16,412 nucleotides of DNA from an uncultured Bacilli bacterium (GTDB lineage: Bacteria; Bacillota_I; Bacilli_A; RFN20; CAG-449): NCBI GenBank assembly GCA_947593895.1, contig CANQDY010000011.1, positions 1-16,412 of the forward strand. The letters run 5' to 3'. Below are positions 8,446 to 15,499 of this stretch, piece by piece (position 1 is the first letter of the stretch; each line of letters opens with the position of its first letter). The position numbers and the translations under genes are program-made. Under the pieces are notes generated by a model, which saw only the letters and a program-made list of their open reading frames with translations, did no database searches and had not been told where the DNA came from.

Positions 8446-9051
8446 ATGATTACAGTAAAAGAACGATTTGATCGACTATATGAAATAAATCGGTCTAAAT
8501 TCTATAGTGTCATTGTGCCACTTAATAATAAAAATGATGTTAAGGATATTTTGTCGCTTATAAAAAAAGAGTTTCCTAAAGCAAACCATTATTGCTATGC
8601 TTTAAAAATTGATCAATATGAAAAGTCAAATGATGATGGTGAACCTTCTGGTACAGCTGGTAGACCCATTCTCGAACTTATTAAAAAGATGGATCTTAAC
8701 CAAGTTATTATTATCGTAGTTCGTTATTTTGGGGGAATTAAACTTGGGGCAAGTAATCTTTTAAGAGCATATATTGAAGCTTCGAAAATGGTTGTTGAAT
8801 CAGCAAAATTATTTCGTGTCGAAGAACATAAATTATACCAAATTATTATACCGTATTCAATTTATGATATTGTTAAAAATGCTTTATCTTATAAAGATGG
8901 AAAAATTGTCAATTGCGAATTTAATCAGGATGTAATTATTGATTATTTATGTTTTGATTTTGATGAAAATTGGTTGATAAATTTGACAAATGGAAATGTT
9001 AAAATTCTTTCAAAAGGATTACAAAATGTATATATTAATATAGAAAGTTGA
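8446..9051 (+). CDS. yigZ: IMPACT/YigZ family protein
   Basis: A 201-residue protein with the UPF0029/IMPACT N-terminal domain, seen in its hallmark motifs DDGEPSGTAGRP (63-74) and RYFGGIKLG (93-101), followed by LLRAY (105-109). The C-terminal part (about 128-200) matches the ferredoxin-like second domain of YigZ/YvyE proteins in position and size. Family length is about 200-215 residues, so this is complete. Eukaryotic IMPACT regulates the Gcn2 pathway; bacterial members are conserved but lack a settled function, with proposals around nucleic-acid or ribosome binding. The ATG lies 9 nt after the giant-gene stop, in the same reading frame and with no visible Shine-Dalgarno sequence, so it probably depends on re-initiation or coupling. 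It stops at TGA. Confidence 0.92.
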   Translation: MITVKERFDRLYEINRSKFYSVIVPLNNKNDVKDILSLIKKEFPKANHYCYALKIDQYEKSNDDGEPSGTAGRPILELIKKMDLNQVIIIVVRYFGGIKLGASNLLRAYIEASKMVVESAKLFRVEEHKLYQIIIPYSIYDIVKNALSYKDGKIVNCEFNQDVIIDYLCFDFDENWLINLTNGNVKILSKGLQNVYINIES

Positions 9052-9060
9052 GAAATATTT

Positions 9061-9924
9061 ATGGAAGAAAACAAATGTGAAAACTGTTCTGAAAAAGAAA
9101 GAGAAGGTTGTGATGGTGATTGCTCTCATTGTAGTCATAAACAACAAGATTTAAGAGTGCAAATCAATGATAATTCTAAGATTAAATTAATTATTGGTAT
9201 ATTATCTGGTAAAGGTGGAGTTGGAAAATCAATGGTTACTTCGCTTTTAGCAAACAAATTAAATAAAGCAGGATTGAAAGTAGGAATACTTGATGGTGAT
9301 ATTACTGGACCAAGTATTCCTCAAGCATTTAATATTCATGAACCTGCATATCAAGAAGATAATTTAATTGTTCCTGCAATTAGTAAAAATGGTATTAAAA
9401 TTATTTCGTCGAATATGTTACTTGAACATGAAGATGATCCAATTATTTGGCGTGGAACTTTAATTGCTAATCTATTAACTCAATTTTATAAAGATGTCAA
9501 ATGGGGTAAATTAGATGTTTTATTAATTGATATGCCTCCAGGAACTGGAGATGTAAGTTTAACAACATTCCAAGCCTTTCCTATTGATGGAGTAATAATG
9601 GTTACAACACCACAAGATTTAGTTTCAATGATCGTAAAAAAGTCATTAAATATGGTAGAAATGATGAATATTCCTGTTTTAGGTTTAGTTGAAAATATGT
9701 CATATATTTTATGCCCAAATTGTAATGAAAAGATTTATATTTATGGTCAACAAAATGATAATTTATTTAAACATAAATATGGATTTAATCGATTAGAACA
9801 AATTCCTTTTGATAGCGAATTAACTCGCTATGTTGATGAAGGAAATATTGAAGATTATGATGGAAAATATTTAGATAATCTAGTTGATATGATTAGAAGT
9901 ATGGAGGATTTAAAAAATGAATAA
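9061..9924 (+). CDS. mrp: Mrp/ApbC family iron-sulfur carrier ATPase
   Basis: A 287-residue P-loop ATPase of the Mrp/NBP35 branch of the MinD/ParA fold. These proteins bind a bridging Fe-S cluster as dimers and pass it to apo-proteins in the cytosol. The deviant Walker A motif GKGGVGKS is at 50-57, with the signature Lys K51. The switch/Walker B segment is DMPPGTGD at 157-164, and the cluster-binding CPNC at 218-221 follows ENMSY. The N-terminus adds five closely spaced cysteines (C6, C9, C17, C21, C24), as in the clostridial and NBP35-like forms, which may hold a second cluster. There is no N-terminal DUF59 domain. It starts 9 nt after yigZ in the same frame and has only a weak GAGAAA upstream. 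Confidence 0.95.
   Translation: MEENKCENCSEKEREGCDGDCSHCSHKQQDLRVQINDNSKIKLIIGILSGKGGVGKSMVTSLLANKLNKAGLKVGILDGDITGPSIPQAFNIHEPAYQEDNLIVPAISKNGIKIISSNMLLEHEDDPIIWRGTLIANLLTQFYKDVKWGKLDVLLIDMPPGTGDVSLTTFQAFPIDGVIMVTTPQDLVSMIVKKSLNMVEMMNIPVLGLVENMSYILCPNCNEKIYIYGQQNDNLFKHKYGFNRLEQIPFDSELTRYVDEGNIEDYDGKYLDNLVDMIRSMEDLKNE
9902..9906 (+). promoter_or_regulatory. Shine-Dalgarno site of the aminopeptidase gene, inside mrp
   Basis: The sequence ATGGAGGATT within the last codons of mrp places GGAGG about 10 nt ahead of the ATG at 9917. It supports that start despite the 8-nt overlap with mrp. Confidence 0.65.
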
Positions 9925-11164
9925 CTATCAAAATAATCGTGAAGAACTATTAAATAAGATAGAAAATAATTCATTAGTAATTCTTTATTCTGGCGCATTA
10001 AAACAAATTTCAGCCGATGAAAATTATCCTTTTAAGGTAAATATGAATTTCTTTTATTTAACTGGAATTAAACAAGATAATGTTTATTATGTGGCAAAAA
10101 AAGAGAATAACCAGATTAAAGAATTCTTGTTTATTTATAAGAATGATCCTTTAAAGATTCGATGGATAGGCGCTTATTTAAATGAAGATGAAGCAAGGAA
10201 TATCTCTGGAATTAATGAAATTCATTATGTTGAAGAATTTAATAGTTTTATAACAAAAATGCTTCGTTCAAATAAAATCAAAAAAGTTTATTTAGATCTG
10301 GAATTACCTTCATTTGATGGACAAGTTAATTTTGGATATAAATTAAAAGATTTAGTTTCTGCGCTTGCTTTTGATAAGCAAATTATCGATATCTATTTAG
10401 ATATTGTTAAACTTAGAGGTATAAAAAAACCTTATGAAGTAGATTTGTTTAAAGAAGATGTAAAAATTACAAACTTAGCTTTACAGGAAGTGATGAAACA
10501 TTTAAAGAATCTTGAATATGAATATCAAGTACAAGCAGTATTTGAAGGTAGCATAAAATATTTTGGAAATGCCAGTACCTCATTTGATACTATTGCTGCT
10601 TCAGGAAAAAATGCTGCGATACTACATTATCGGGACAATTCAATGAAAATGAATCATAACGATATGATTCTTTTAGATTTAGGTGCAGAAAATAATATGT
10701 ATCATGCTGATATTTCCAGAACTTATCCTTTGTCAGGAAAATTTAATGATTTGCAAAAAAAAATCTATAGCATTGTTTTAAATTGTAATAAATATATTAT
10801 TTCAATGATTAAGCCTGGAGTAACTATACGTAAACTTCAAGATGAAACAATTTCTTTTTTAGCGGATTCTTGTTTAAAAGAAGGTTTAATTAATGAAAGA
10901 GAAGAGATTCATAATTACTATTTTCATGGCATCTCACATCATATTGGCTTAGATACTCACGATCCATATCCTCGTTATCAAGGTGTTCTTGTTTCTGGAA
11001 TGATCATTTCTTGTGAACCTGGTTTATATTTTGAAAATTTAGGAATTGGTGTGAGAATCGAAGATGATATTTTAGTAACTGAAGATGGATGTGAAAATCT
11101 TTCTAAAGACATTATTAAAGAAATTGATGATATTGAAAATTATATGGGTGATTGTCACAACTAG
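9917..11164 (+). CDS. pepP: Xaa-Pro aminopeptidase (M24B family)
   Basis: A 415-residue cytosolic metallopeptidase that removes an N-terminal residue preceding proline. An N-terminal AMP_N-type domain (about 1-150) contains NFFYLTGIKQ (24-33). The C-terminal pita-bread domain has all five metal ligands by comparison with E. coli PepP: D254 (LLDLG), D265 (HADISRTYP), H341 (HGISHHIG), E367 (SCEPGLY) and E382 (VRIEDD). The accessory His residues H337 and H348 are also present. The length is close to typical PepP (about 410-440). The start overlaps the end of mrp by 8 nt. It is the last gene of the cluster that begins with the giant protein, and may help recycle Pro-containing peptides. Confidence 0.93.
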   Translation: MNNYQNNREELLNKIENNSLVILYSGALKQISADENYPFKVNMNFFYLTGIKQDNVYYVAKKENNQIKEFLFIYKNDPLKIRWIGAYLNEDEARNISGINEIHYVEEFNSFITKMLRSNKIKKVYLDLELPSFDGQVNFGYKLKDLVSALAFDKQIIDIYLDIVKLRGIKKPYEVDLFKEDVKITNLALQEVMKHLKNLEYEYQVQAVFEGSIKYFGNASTSFDTIAASGKNAAILHYRDNSMKMNHNDMILLDLGAENNMYHADISRTYPLSGKFNDLQKKIYSIVLNCNKYIISMIKPGVTIRKLQDETISFLADSCLKEGLINEREEIHNYYFHGISHHIGLDTHDPYPRYQGVLVSGMIISCEPGLYFENLGIGVRIEDDILVTEDGCENLSKDIIKEIDDIENYMGDCHN

Positions 11165-11182
11165 ATTATCCATGCATAGAAT
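11152..11182 (+). promoter_or_regulatory. Possible glnA promoter
   Basis: TTGTCA at 11152-11157 and TAGAAT at 11177-11182 resemble -35 and -10 boxes. The 19-bp spacing is longer than ideal and the -35 lies inside the end of pepP. A start near 11189 would put the inverted repeat at 11192-11215 in the leader. The call is weak. Confidence 0.3.
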
Positions 11183-11191
11183 AAACTAGAT

Positions 11192-11215
11192 AAAATAAAA
11201 CCGGCTTTTTATTTT
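11192..11215 (+). terminator. A/T hairpin with T-run before glnA (terminator or attenuator)
   Basis: AAAATAAAA (11192-11200) and TTTTATTTT (11207-11215) are perfectly complementary around the loop CCGGCT, and the T-rich 3' arm runs on to 11217. This may end the pepP transcript. It also sits directly against the glnA Shine-Dalgarno site (AGGGAG, 11218-11223), so it could instead affect glnA expression. The stem has no G/C pairs and would be weak. Confidence 0.35.
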
Positions 11216-11228
11216 TTAGGGAGAATTT

Positions 11229-12542
11229 ATGAATAAAAAACAAATACTTGAAGATGCTTCTAAAGAAAATGTCAGGTATATTAAACTTCAGTTTACTGAT
11301 ATGCTTGGAACATTTAAGTCGGTTGAGATTCCAATCAGTCGACTTAATATCGCTCTCGATGGAAAGGTAATGTTTGATGGTTCATCAATTGAAGGCTTTG
11401 TCAGAATAAAAGAAGCGGATATGTATTTAAAGCCAGATTATGATACCTGGCTAATTTTACCTTTAGAAAGTGAAAAAGAAGGAAAAACTGCACGATTAAT
11501 ATGCGATGTTTTTTTGCCAAATGGATTACCTTTTCCGGGAGATAGTCGCTTGCTTTTAAAAAAAACTTTGGAAAATCTTAAAATAGATGATAGTATTCTA
11601 TTTAAAATAGGCGTGGAGCCGGAGTTTTACTTATTAAAAAAAGATGATGAGCAATATAAATTTGTAGATAATGCATCATATTTTGATTTAGCGCCATTAG
11701 ATGTGAGTGAAAGATGTCGCAAAGAAATTGTTTTAGAACTGGAAAAATTAAATTTTAAAGTTGAGGCATCACATCATGAAGTGGGGCCAGGACAAAATGA
11801 AATTAATTTTCGTTATGATGATGCATTAAAAACTTGTGATTTGATACAAACATATAAACAAGTTGTTAAACAAGTTGCATTAAAAAATAATTTAGTTGCA
11901 ACTTTTATGCCTAAACCTTTCGCAGGTTATGCAGGAAATGGAATGCATATGAACTGCTCATTAACTGATTTAAAAGGTAATAACCTTTTTTATGATCCAA
12001 CAGATCCAATGAAACTTAGTTCATTATGCCGTAAATTTATAACTGGTATATTAACTCATTCTCGAGAAATTTGTGTTCTTACTAATCCTACTATAAATTC
12101 TTATAAACGCTTAGTTCCGGGATTTGAAGCACCTTGTTATATTTGTTGGAGTGATGCAAATCGAAGTGCAATGATTAGAATTCCTGCTAGTAGAGAACAA
12201 TCAACTAGATGTGAAGTGAGAAATGTTGATCCAAGTGCCAATCCGTATCTTGCTACACTTGCAATTCTAAAGGCTGGTATGGCTGGTATTAAAAATAATT
12301 ATCCATTAATTAAACCTGTATATGATAATATTTATGAATTAAATCGAGATGAAAGAGAAAGTATTGGTATAAATAATCTTCCAGAAAATTTAAAAGACGC
12401 AATAAAAGAATTTAAAAAATCGAATATTATGAAAGAGGTTTTTAAAGATCATATTTATGAAAAATTAATTAAAGCTAAAGAAATGGAATGGGAATCGTAT
12501 CGAGTTTTAGTTCATCCATGGGAGATTAAAAGATATTTATAG
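11229..12542 (+). CDS. glnA: Glutamine synthetase, type I (GSI-alpha)
   Basis: A 437-residue enzyme that makes glutamine from glutamate, ammonia and ATP, normally as a dodecamer. The signature blocks are FDGSSIEGF (49-57), the metal-binding VEPEF (E130, E132), EVGPGQNE (184-191), GNGMH with H240, NPTINSYKRLVPGFEAP (286-302; R294 and flap E300) and the Arg-rich NRSAMIRIPAS. The size and the EGFVRI segment (R59) match Gram-positive GSI-alpha, in which the equivalent Arg takes part in glutamine feedback inhibition; the 25-residue insertion of adenylylated GSI-beta is absent. GNGMHMNCS and STRCEVRN depart slightly from the usual GSGMHxHxS and TRxExR patterns. AGGGAG lies 5 nt before the ATG. No glnR regulator gene is visible in the window. 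Confidence 0.97.
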   Translation: MNKKQILEDASKENVRYIKLQFTDMLGTFKSVEIPISRLNIALDGKVMFDGSSIEGFVRIKEADMYLKPDYDTWLILPLESEKEGKTARLICDVFLPNGLPFPGDSRLLLKKTLENLKIDDSILFKIGVEPEFYLLKKDDEQYKFVDNASYFDLAPLDVSERCRKEIVLELEKLNFKVEASHHEVGPGQNEINFRYDDALKTCDLIQTYKQVVKQVALKNNLVATFMPKPFAGYAGNGMHMNCSLTDLKGNNLFYDPTDPMKLSSLCRKFITGILTHSREICVLTNPTINSYKRLVPGFEAPCYICWSDANRSAMIRIPASREQSTRCEVRNVDPSANPYLATLAILKAGMAGIKNNYPLIKPVYDNIYELNRDERESIGINNLPENLKDAIKEFKKSNIMKEVFKDHIYEKLIKAKEMEWESYRVLVHPWEIKRYL

Positions 12543-12549
12543 TGAATGA

Positions 12550-12578
12550 TTTAATAATTGCTTAAAATATTTTATAAT
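12550..12578 (+). promoter_or_regulatory. Possible promoter for the U32 gene pair
   Basis: A perfect TATAAT at 12573-12578 sits 17 bp after a poor -35 (TTTAAT, 12550-12555). It is placed between the glnA stop and the next ribosome binding site. In such AT-rich DNA a chance TATAAT is common, so confidence is low. Confidence 0.3.
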
Positions 12579-12581
12579 AAT

Positions 12582-12588
12582 AAAGAGG
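12582..12588 (+). promoter_or_regulatory. Shine-Dalgarno site with overlapping ATG/GTG starts
   Basis: AAAGAGG is 7 nt ahead of the GTG at 12596, which opens the long frame. An ATG at 12594 overlaps that GTG (ATGTG) but reads a 25-codon dead-end frame. The next in-frame ATG is codon 18 (12647). Spacing favours GTG for the real gene. Confidence 0.55.
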
Positions 12589-12595
12589 TTTAAAT

Positions 12596-13393
12596 GTGGA
12601 AACGATTGTATCAATTGATAGTGAATATAAAATTGATAGATATTCAATGTTTAATTCTTATTTACTTGTAAATAAGAATTTTTCTTGTTTTCATTTTTAT
12701 TCTCTTTCAAATCAAAAATGCATTGATATGATTGATAAAATTCATACTCTAAATAAAAAGGCTTATATTTTACTTGATCGAGTAATGTTTGATGAAGATA
12801 TTTATAAAGTCAAGATGTATGTTAAGGATTTAATAAAGCATGATATAGACGGCTATTTTATTTCTGATTTAGGTTTAATCGAATTATTCAAAGAAATTGG
12901 ATTAAATGAAAAAGTATTTTATTATTCACAAACACAAATTGTTAGTCAAATGGAATTAGATGCGTTTGATTCTTTAAACCTAAAGGGAGTATTTGTTTCA
13001 AAAGATTATAATTTAGAACAAGTTTTAAAAATATCAAATAAATATTCTGTGGGTATTAATGTATTTGGTTATCGGAATTTATTTTATTCAAAACGACAAC
13101 TTCTTTCTGCATATAAAACTGAATTTAATTTAAATGGTAAATTTTATCATTCAAATAAATATTTAATTAAAGAAAGAAAGCGAACAATGCGAAATCCAAT
13201 TTTTGAAAATAAATATGGAACTTATATTTTTACTCATGAACCTTTAAATCTTTTAAATCATTATAATGAAATAAGAAATTGCAAAATTAAATACATTTTA
13301 TTTGATGATAATTTAATTGAGTATGAGTCTTTTATAAATGTTATAAAATCTTTTTTTAATTTGAAAGAAGTTGATTTAAATGAAAAAAATTGA
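12596..13393 (+). CDS. trhP1: Short U32-family (YrrN/TrhP1-like) protein
   Basis: A 265-residue protein that resembles one half of a U32 'peptidase' TIM-barrel. The recognisable parts are the strand-helix DIDGYFISDLGLIELFKE (83-100), SQTQ (111-114), where U32 proteins have StQ, and VFGYRNLFYSKRQLLSAY (156-173), which parallels the family's hG-x-x-x-x-YSxRCLL segment. The cysteines that bind an Fe-S cluster in full U32 proteins are missing: only C31, C42 and C229 are present, in other places. It is followed with a 14-nt overlap by a complete U32 gene. The order matches B. subtilis yrrN-yrrO (trhP1-trhP2), which act together in prephenate-dependent 5-hydroxyuridine formation at the tRNA wobble base. 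The assignment rests on this pairing plus the residual motifs. It is shorter than B. subtilis YrrN (about 310 aa). The start is GTG. Confidence 0.65.
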   Translation: METIVSIDSEYKIDRYSMFNSYLLVNKNFSCFHFYSLSNQKCIDMIDKIHTLNKKAYILLDRVMFDEDIYKVKMYVKDLIKHDIDGYFISDLGLIELFKEIGLNEKVFYYSQTQIVSQMELDAFDSLNLKGVFVSKDYNLEQVLKISNKYSVGINVFGYRNLFYSKRQLLSAYKTEFNLNGKFYHSNKYLIKERKRTMRNPIFENKYGTYIFTHEPLNLLNHYNEIRNCKIKYILFDDNLIEYESFINVIKSFFNLKEVDLNEKN

Positions 13394-14567
13394 ATTACTA
13401 GCTCCTGCTGGAAATCTTGAAAAATTAAAAATTGATGTTCTTTATGGTGCTGATGCTGTCTATATTGGTGGTAAAGCATTCTCATTAAGAAGTGCATCAA
13501 CTAATTTTACCAATGAGGAATTAATTGAAGCAGTTAAATTTGCTCATTCTCATAATTGTAAAGTTTATATCACGTTTAATGTATATCCTAATGATGAGGA
13601 TAAAGAACAGATTGATGAATATTTATTATATTTAGATCAGATCAATATTGATGCAATTATCGTTTCATCACTATATGTAATTAAAAGAACACGTGAATTG
13701 AAATGCCGTTTCGAACTTCATGTATCGACCCAAGAATCAAGCACAAATTTATATACTGTAAAATTTTATGAAAATTATCATGTGTCACGAGTGGTTTTGG
13801 CTAGAGAATTGTCCTTGAATCAAATAAAACAATTAACAAAGCATACTAATATGGAGATTGAAGTATTTATTCATGGAGCAATGTGTTGTTCTTTTTCAGG
13901 ACGATGCACATTAAGTAACTATTTTACTGATCGTGATGCAAATAAAGGTAGTTGTTCTCATCCATGTCGTTGGGATTATGATTTATATAAAGATGGAAAA
14001 TGCTTAAATGATAAATTTTTATTAGGAAGTAAGGATTTAATGTCTATTCAATATATTAAAGATTTAATAGATATTGGTGTTTCATCACTAAAAATAGAAG
14101 GAAGAATGAAATCTGTCAATTACTTAGCTCATGTGGTAAAAACATATCGTAAATTAATTGATGATATTTATCAAAATAGTTTGGAAGACTTAAATGTTTA
14201 TCTGGATGAAATTTCTCAAAGTGGAAACAGAGAAACTACTCTTGCTTGGTTAAAAGGATATACTGATAACAATGATTTAATTTATACATTTAGTAACTCA
14301 CCTCAACAAAATTTCTTGGGTATGATTCTTAGTTACGATTCTGATTTACATTTAGCTCTTCTTGATAGCAAAAATGTTTTTTCTGTTGGCGATATGGTTG
14401 AGTTAGTATCATTTGATCGAAAAACTGTTGAATTTGAAATCACAAGAATACTTGATCCAAATGAAAATGAGGTAAAAATTGCCAATAATACATTTTTTAA
14501 ATATCGAATTTTTATTCCTTTTGAAGTTAAAAAGTACGAAATATTAAGAAAAAAGGAAAAAAAATAA
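13380..14567 (+). CDS. trhP2: U32-family tRNA uridine hydroxylation protein (TrhP-like)
   Basis: A 395-residue complete U32 family protein. It opens with ELLAPAGNLEKLK (4-16) and YGADAVYIGGKAFSLR (21-36), has HVSTQESSTN, and carries the cluster region HGAMCCSFSGRC (165-176) and GSCSHPCRW (190-198). The four conserved cysteines are therefore C169, C176, C192 and C196, with an extra C170. The C-terminal third (about 310-390) matches the small beta-barrel domain of YrrO/YegQ. Although filed as peptidases, YegQ and YrrO (TrhP) are tRNA-modifying: they are needed for prephenate-dependent ho5U34, the first step to cmo5U or mo5U. Other U32 members such as RlhA act on 23S rRNA, but pairing with the short U32 gene in front favours TrhP2. 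The start is inside the preceding gene, so translation is probably coupled. Confidence 0.85.
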   Translation: MKKIELLAPAGNLEKLKIDVLYGADAVYIGGKAFSLRSASTNFTNEELIEAVKFAHSHNCKVYITFNVYPNDEDKEQIDEYLLYLDQINIDAIIVSSLYVIKRTRELKCRFELHVSTQESSTNLYTVKFYENYHVSRVVLARELSLNQIKQLTKHTNMEIEVFIHGAMCCSFSGRCTLSNYFTDRDANKGSCSHPCRWDYDLYKDGKCLNDKFLLGSKDLMSIQYIKDLIDIGVSSLKIEGRMKSVNYLAHVVKTYRKLIDDIYQNSLEDLNVYLDEISQSGNRETTLAWLKGYTDNNDLIYTFSNSPQQNFLGMILSYDSDLHLALLDSKNVFSVGDMVELVSFDRKTVEFEITRILDPNENEVKIANNTFFKYRIFIPFEVKKYEILRKKEKK

Positions 14568-14592
14568 AAAAAGACTTTTGTAAAATTATTAT

Positions 14593-14620
14593 TTGTTTAT
14601 TATGCAATTGCTTGTATAAT
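14593..14620 (+). promoter_or_regulatory. Promoter of the lipoprotein gene
   Basis: TTGTTT at 14593-14598 and a perfect TATAAT at 14615-14620 are separated by 16 bp. The expected start is near 14627, leaving a short leader. It lies in the only sizeable gap (83 bp) on the plus strand after trhP2 and is the best promoter in the window. Confidence 0.65.
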
Positions 14621-14634
14621 AATAAATAGAGAAT

Positions 14635-14641
14635 AAAGGAG
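14635..14641 (+). promoter_or_regulatory. Shine-Dalgarno site of the lipoprotein gene
   Basis: AAAGGAG lies 9 nt ahead of the ATG at 14651; it is strong and fixes the start. Confidence 0.8.
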
Positions 14642-14650
14642 AAAAAAATA

Positions 14651-15310
14651 ATGAAAAAATCAATGTTATTAGTATCATTACTAGCTATAGGTATGTTAGT
14701 AGGATGTGGAGGAAAGAAGGATTCAACAACTTCAACACCATCAAGTGAAGTAGCAACCTCGACAAGCGAATCAACAACAGCGACGCCTTCAACAGATAAT
14801 TTAACAGCGGGACCTTCAACAAGTGAAAAAGAATCAGTAACAAGTACTACAACAGCTGTTGGTGGAGATGTATTAGTTGAAGGAGTAATTGCAGATAAAA
14901 CAATGCCAAGTACATTATCATACATCACAAATAGTGAGCAATATCCAGATCCAGCGTTCTATGGTAATGGTGGATTAAAGTTAAACTTTGTTGGACAAGG
15001 TGTTGAAACAGTTGCATTCACCGCGACAAATTCAGTTACAGTTGAAATTACTTTCTATGCTAAAAATTCAAACCAAAAGAGTCAATCAAATGATGATAAA
15101 GTTTTAACAGTTACAGGCTTAGATACTTCAGGTGCAACAGTTGCTACAAAAGAACTTAAATCAGCAGATATTATTGTTGATGAGGATACACCTACATCGG
15201 TAGCCCTTTCTGGTACAGGAATCGCTAAGGTTAAAGTTATTATGAGTGACTATTATACCGATGGCTCAGTTTGCTACAATTTAAATTTAAAATCAGTTAT
15301 TGTTAAATAA
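14651..15310 (+). CDS. Lipoprotein with Ser/Thr linker and beta-rich domain
   Basis: A 219-residue surface lipoprotein. The signal peptide has a KK start, a hydrophobic core and the lipobox L16-V-G-C19, so the mature protein should be diacylated on C19 and anchored to the outer face of the membrane. Residues 20-76 form a low-complexity Ser/Thr/Pro/Ala linker. Residues about 77-219 look like a single beta-sandwich: alternating strands such as LKLNFVGQG, VEITFYA and KVLTVTGLDTSG, with a Gly/Asn/Asp-rich pattern like carbohydrate-binding or galactose-binding modules. No family is certain. The gene stands alone with its own promoter and terminator. Codon choice in the linker (ACA, TCA, ACG) is more varied than in its neighbours, as expected for low-complexity sequence. 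Confidence 0.85.
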   Translation: MKKSMLLVSLLAIGMLVGCGGKKDSTTSTPSSEVATSTSESTTATPSTDNLTAGPSTSEKESVTSTTTAVGGDVLVEGVIADKTMPSTLSYITNSEQYPDPAFYGNGGLKLNFVGQGVETVAFTATNSVTVEITFYAKNSNQKSQSNDDKVLTVTGLDTSGATVATKELKSADIIVDEDTPTSVALSGTGIAKVKVIMSDYYTDGSVCYNLNLKSVIVK

Positions 15311-15334
15311 CTAAGTTAGGTTTAATGATTTTAT

Positions 15335-15364
15335 ATAAAGAGGTTTATACCTCTTTATTTTTTA
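15335..15364 (+). terminator. Intrinsic terminator of the lipoprotein gene
   Basis: ATAAAGAGGT (15335-15344) and ACCTCTTTAT (15349-15358) form a perfect 10-bp stem with the loop TTAT. A T-run follows at 15359-15363. It lies 25 nt after the lipoprotein stop. Confidence 0.9.
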
Positions 15365-15404
15365 AAAAAAACTTACTAGTCAAGTTAAAATTGGCTGGTA
15401 AGTT
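15364..15404 (-). terminator. Intrinsic terminator of the tRNA-Glu transcript
   Basis: AACTTACTAGTCAA (15370-15383) and TTGGCTGGTAAGTT (15391-15404) pair over 14 positions, two of them T/G wobble in plus-strand terms, around a 7-nt loop. Read on the minus strand, the stem follows the tRNA CCA end by about 12 nt and runs into a T-tract (the complement of the A-run at 15364-15370). With the plus-strand terminator beside it, this insulates two convergent transcripts. Confidence 0.8.
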
Positions 15405-15416
15405 ATTAATTTGTAA

Positions 15417-15493
15417 TGGTGACCTATACCGGATTCGAACCGGTGAATGATACCTTGAGAGGGTACTGAGTTAAGCCACTTCTCCAATAGGCC
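15417..15493 (-). tRNA. tRNA-Glu (anticodon CTC)
   Basis: On the minus strand a 77-nt cloverleaf starts GGCCTAT and ends ATAGGTC-A-CCA with the CCA encoded. The acceptor stem pairs over 7 bp with one G-U. The D-stem is GAG/CTC. The anticodon stem is GTACC/GGTAT with loop CTCTCAA, so positions 34-36 are CTC (T33 before, A37 after), reading GAG. The T-arm is ACCGG/CCGGT with the TTCGAAT loop. The GGCC start and GGTCA end match Bacillota tRNA-Glu. The usual anticodon in AT-rich relatives is TTC; this CTC isoacceptor reads only GAG and is presumably a supplementary gene. It stands alone with its own terminator. Confidence 0.93.
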
Positions 15494-15499
15494 ATTGCT

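Noticed and set aside
8446..9924. YigZ-Mrp fusion under genetic code 4 (TGA read as Trp)
   Set aside because: All recognised Trp positions in the window use TGG, and both proteins are of normal length when TGA is taken as stop. The short U32 gene also ends at TGA.
13261..13500. Minus-strand open frame of 79 codons across the two U32 genes
   Set aside because: It is antisense to two recognised genes, and its His/Gln-rich start mirrors the complementary codons.
14527..14928. Minus-strand open frame of 133 codons over the trhP2 end and the lipoprotein start
   Set aside because: The low-complexity Ser/Thr linker of the lipoprotein gives a stop-free complement. The plus strand has the promoter, ribosome binding site and lipobox.
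11229..15493. Functional link between glnA and the tRNA-Glu gene
   Set aside because: They are on opposite strands, 2.9 kb apart, with unrelated genes and terminators between them; shared glutamate chemistry is not evidence.
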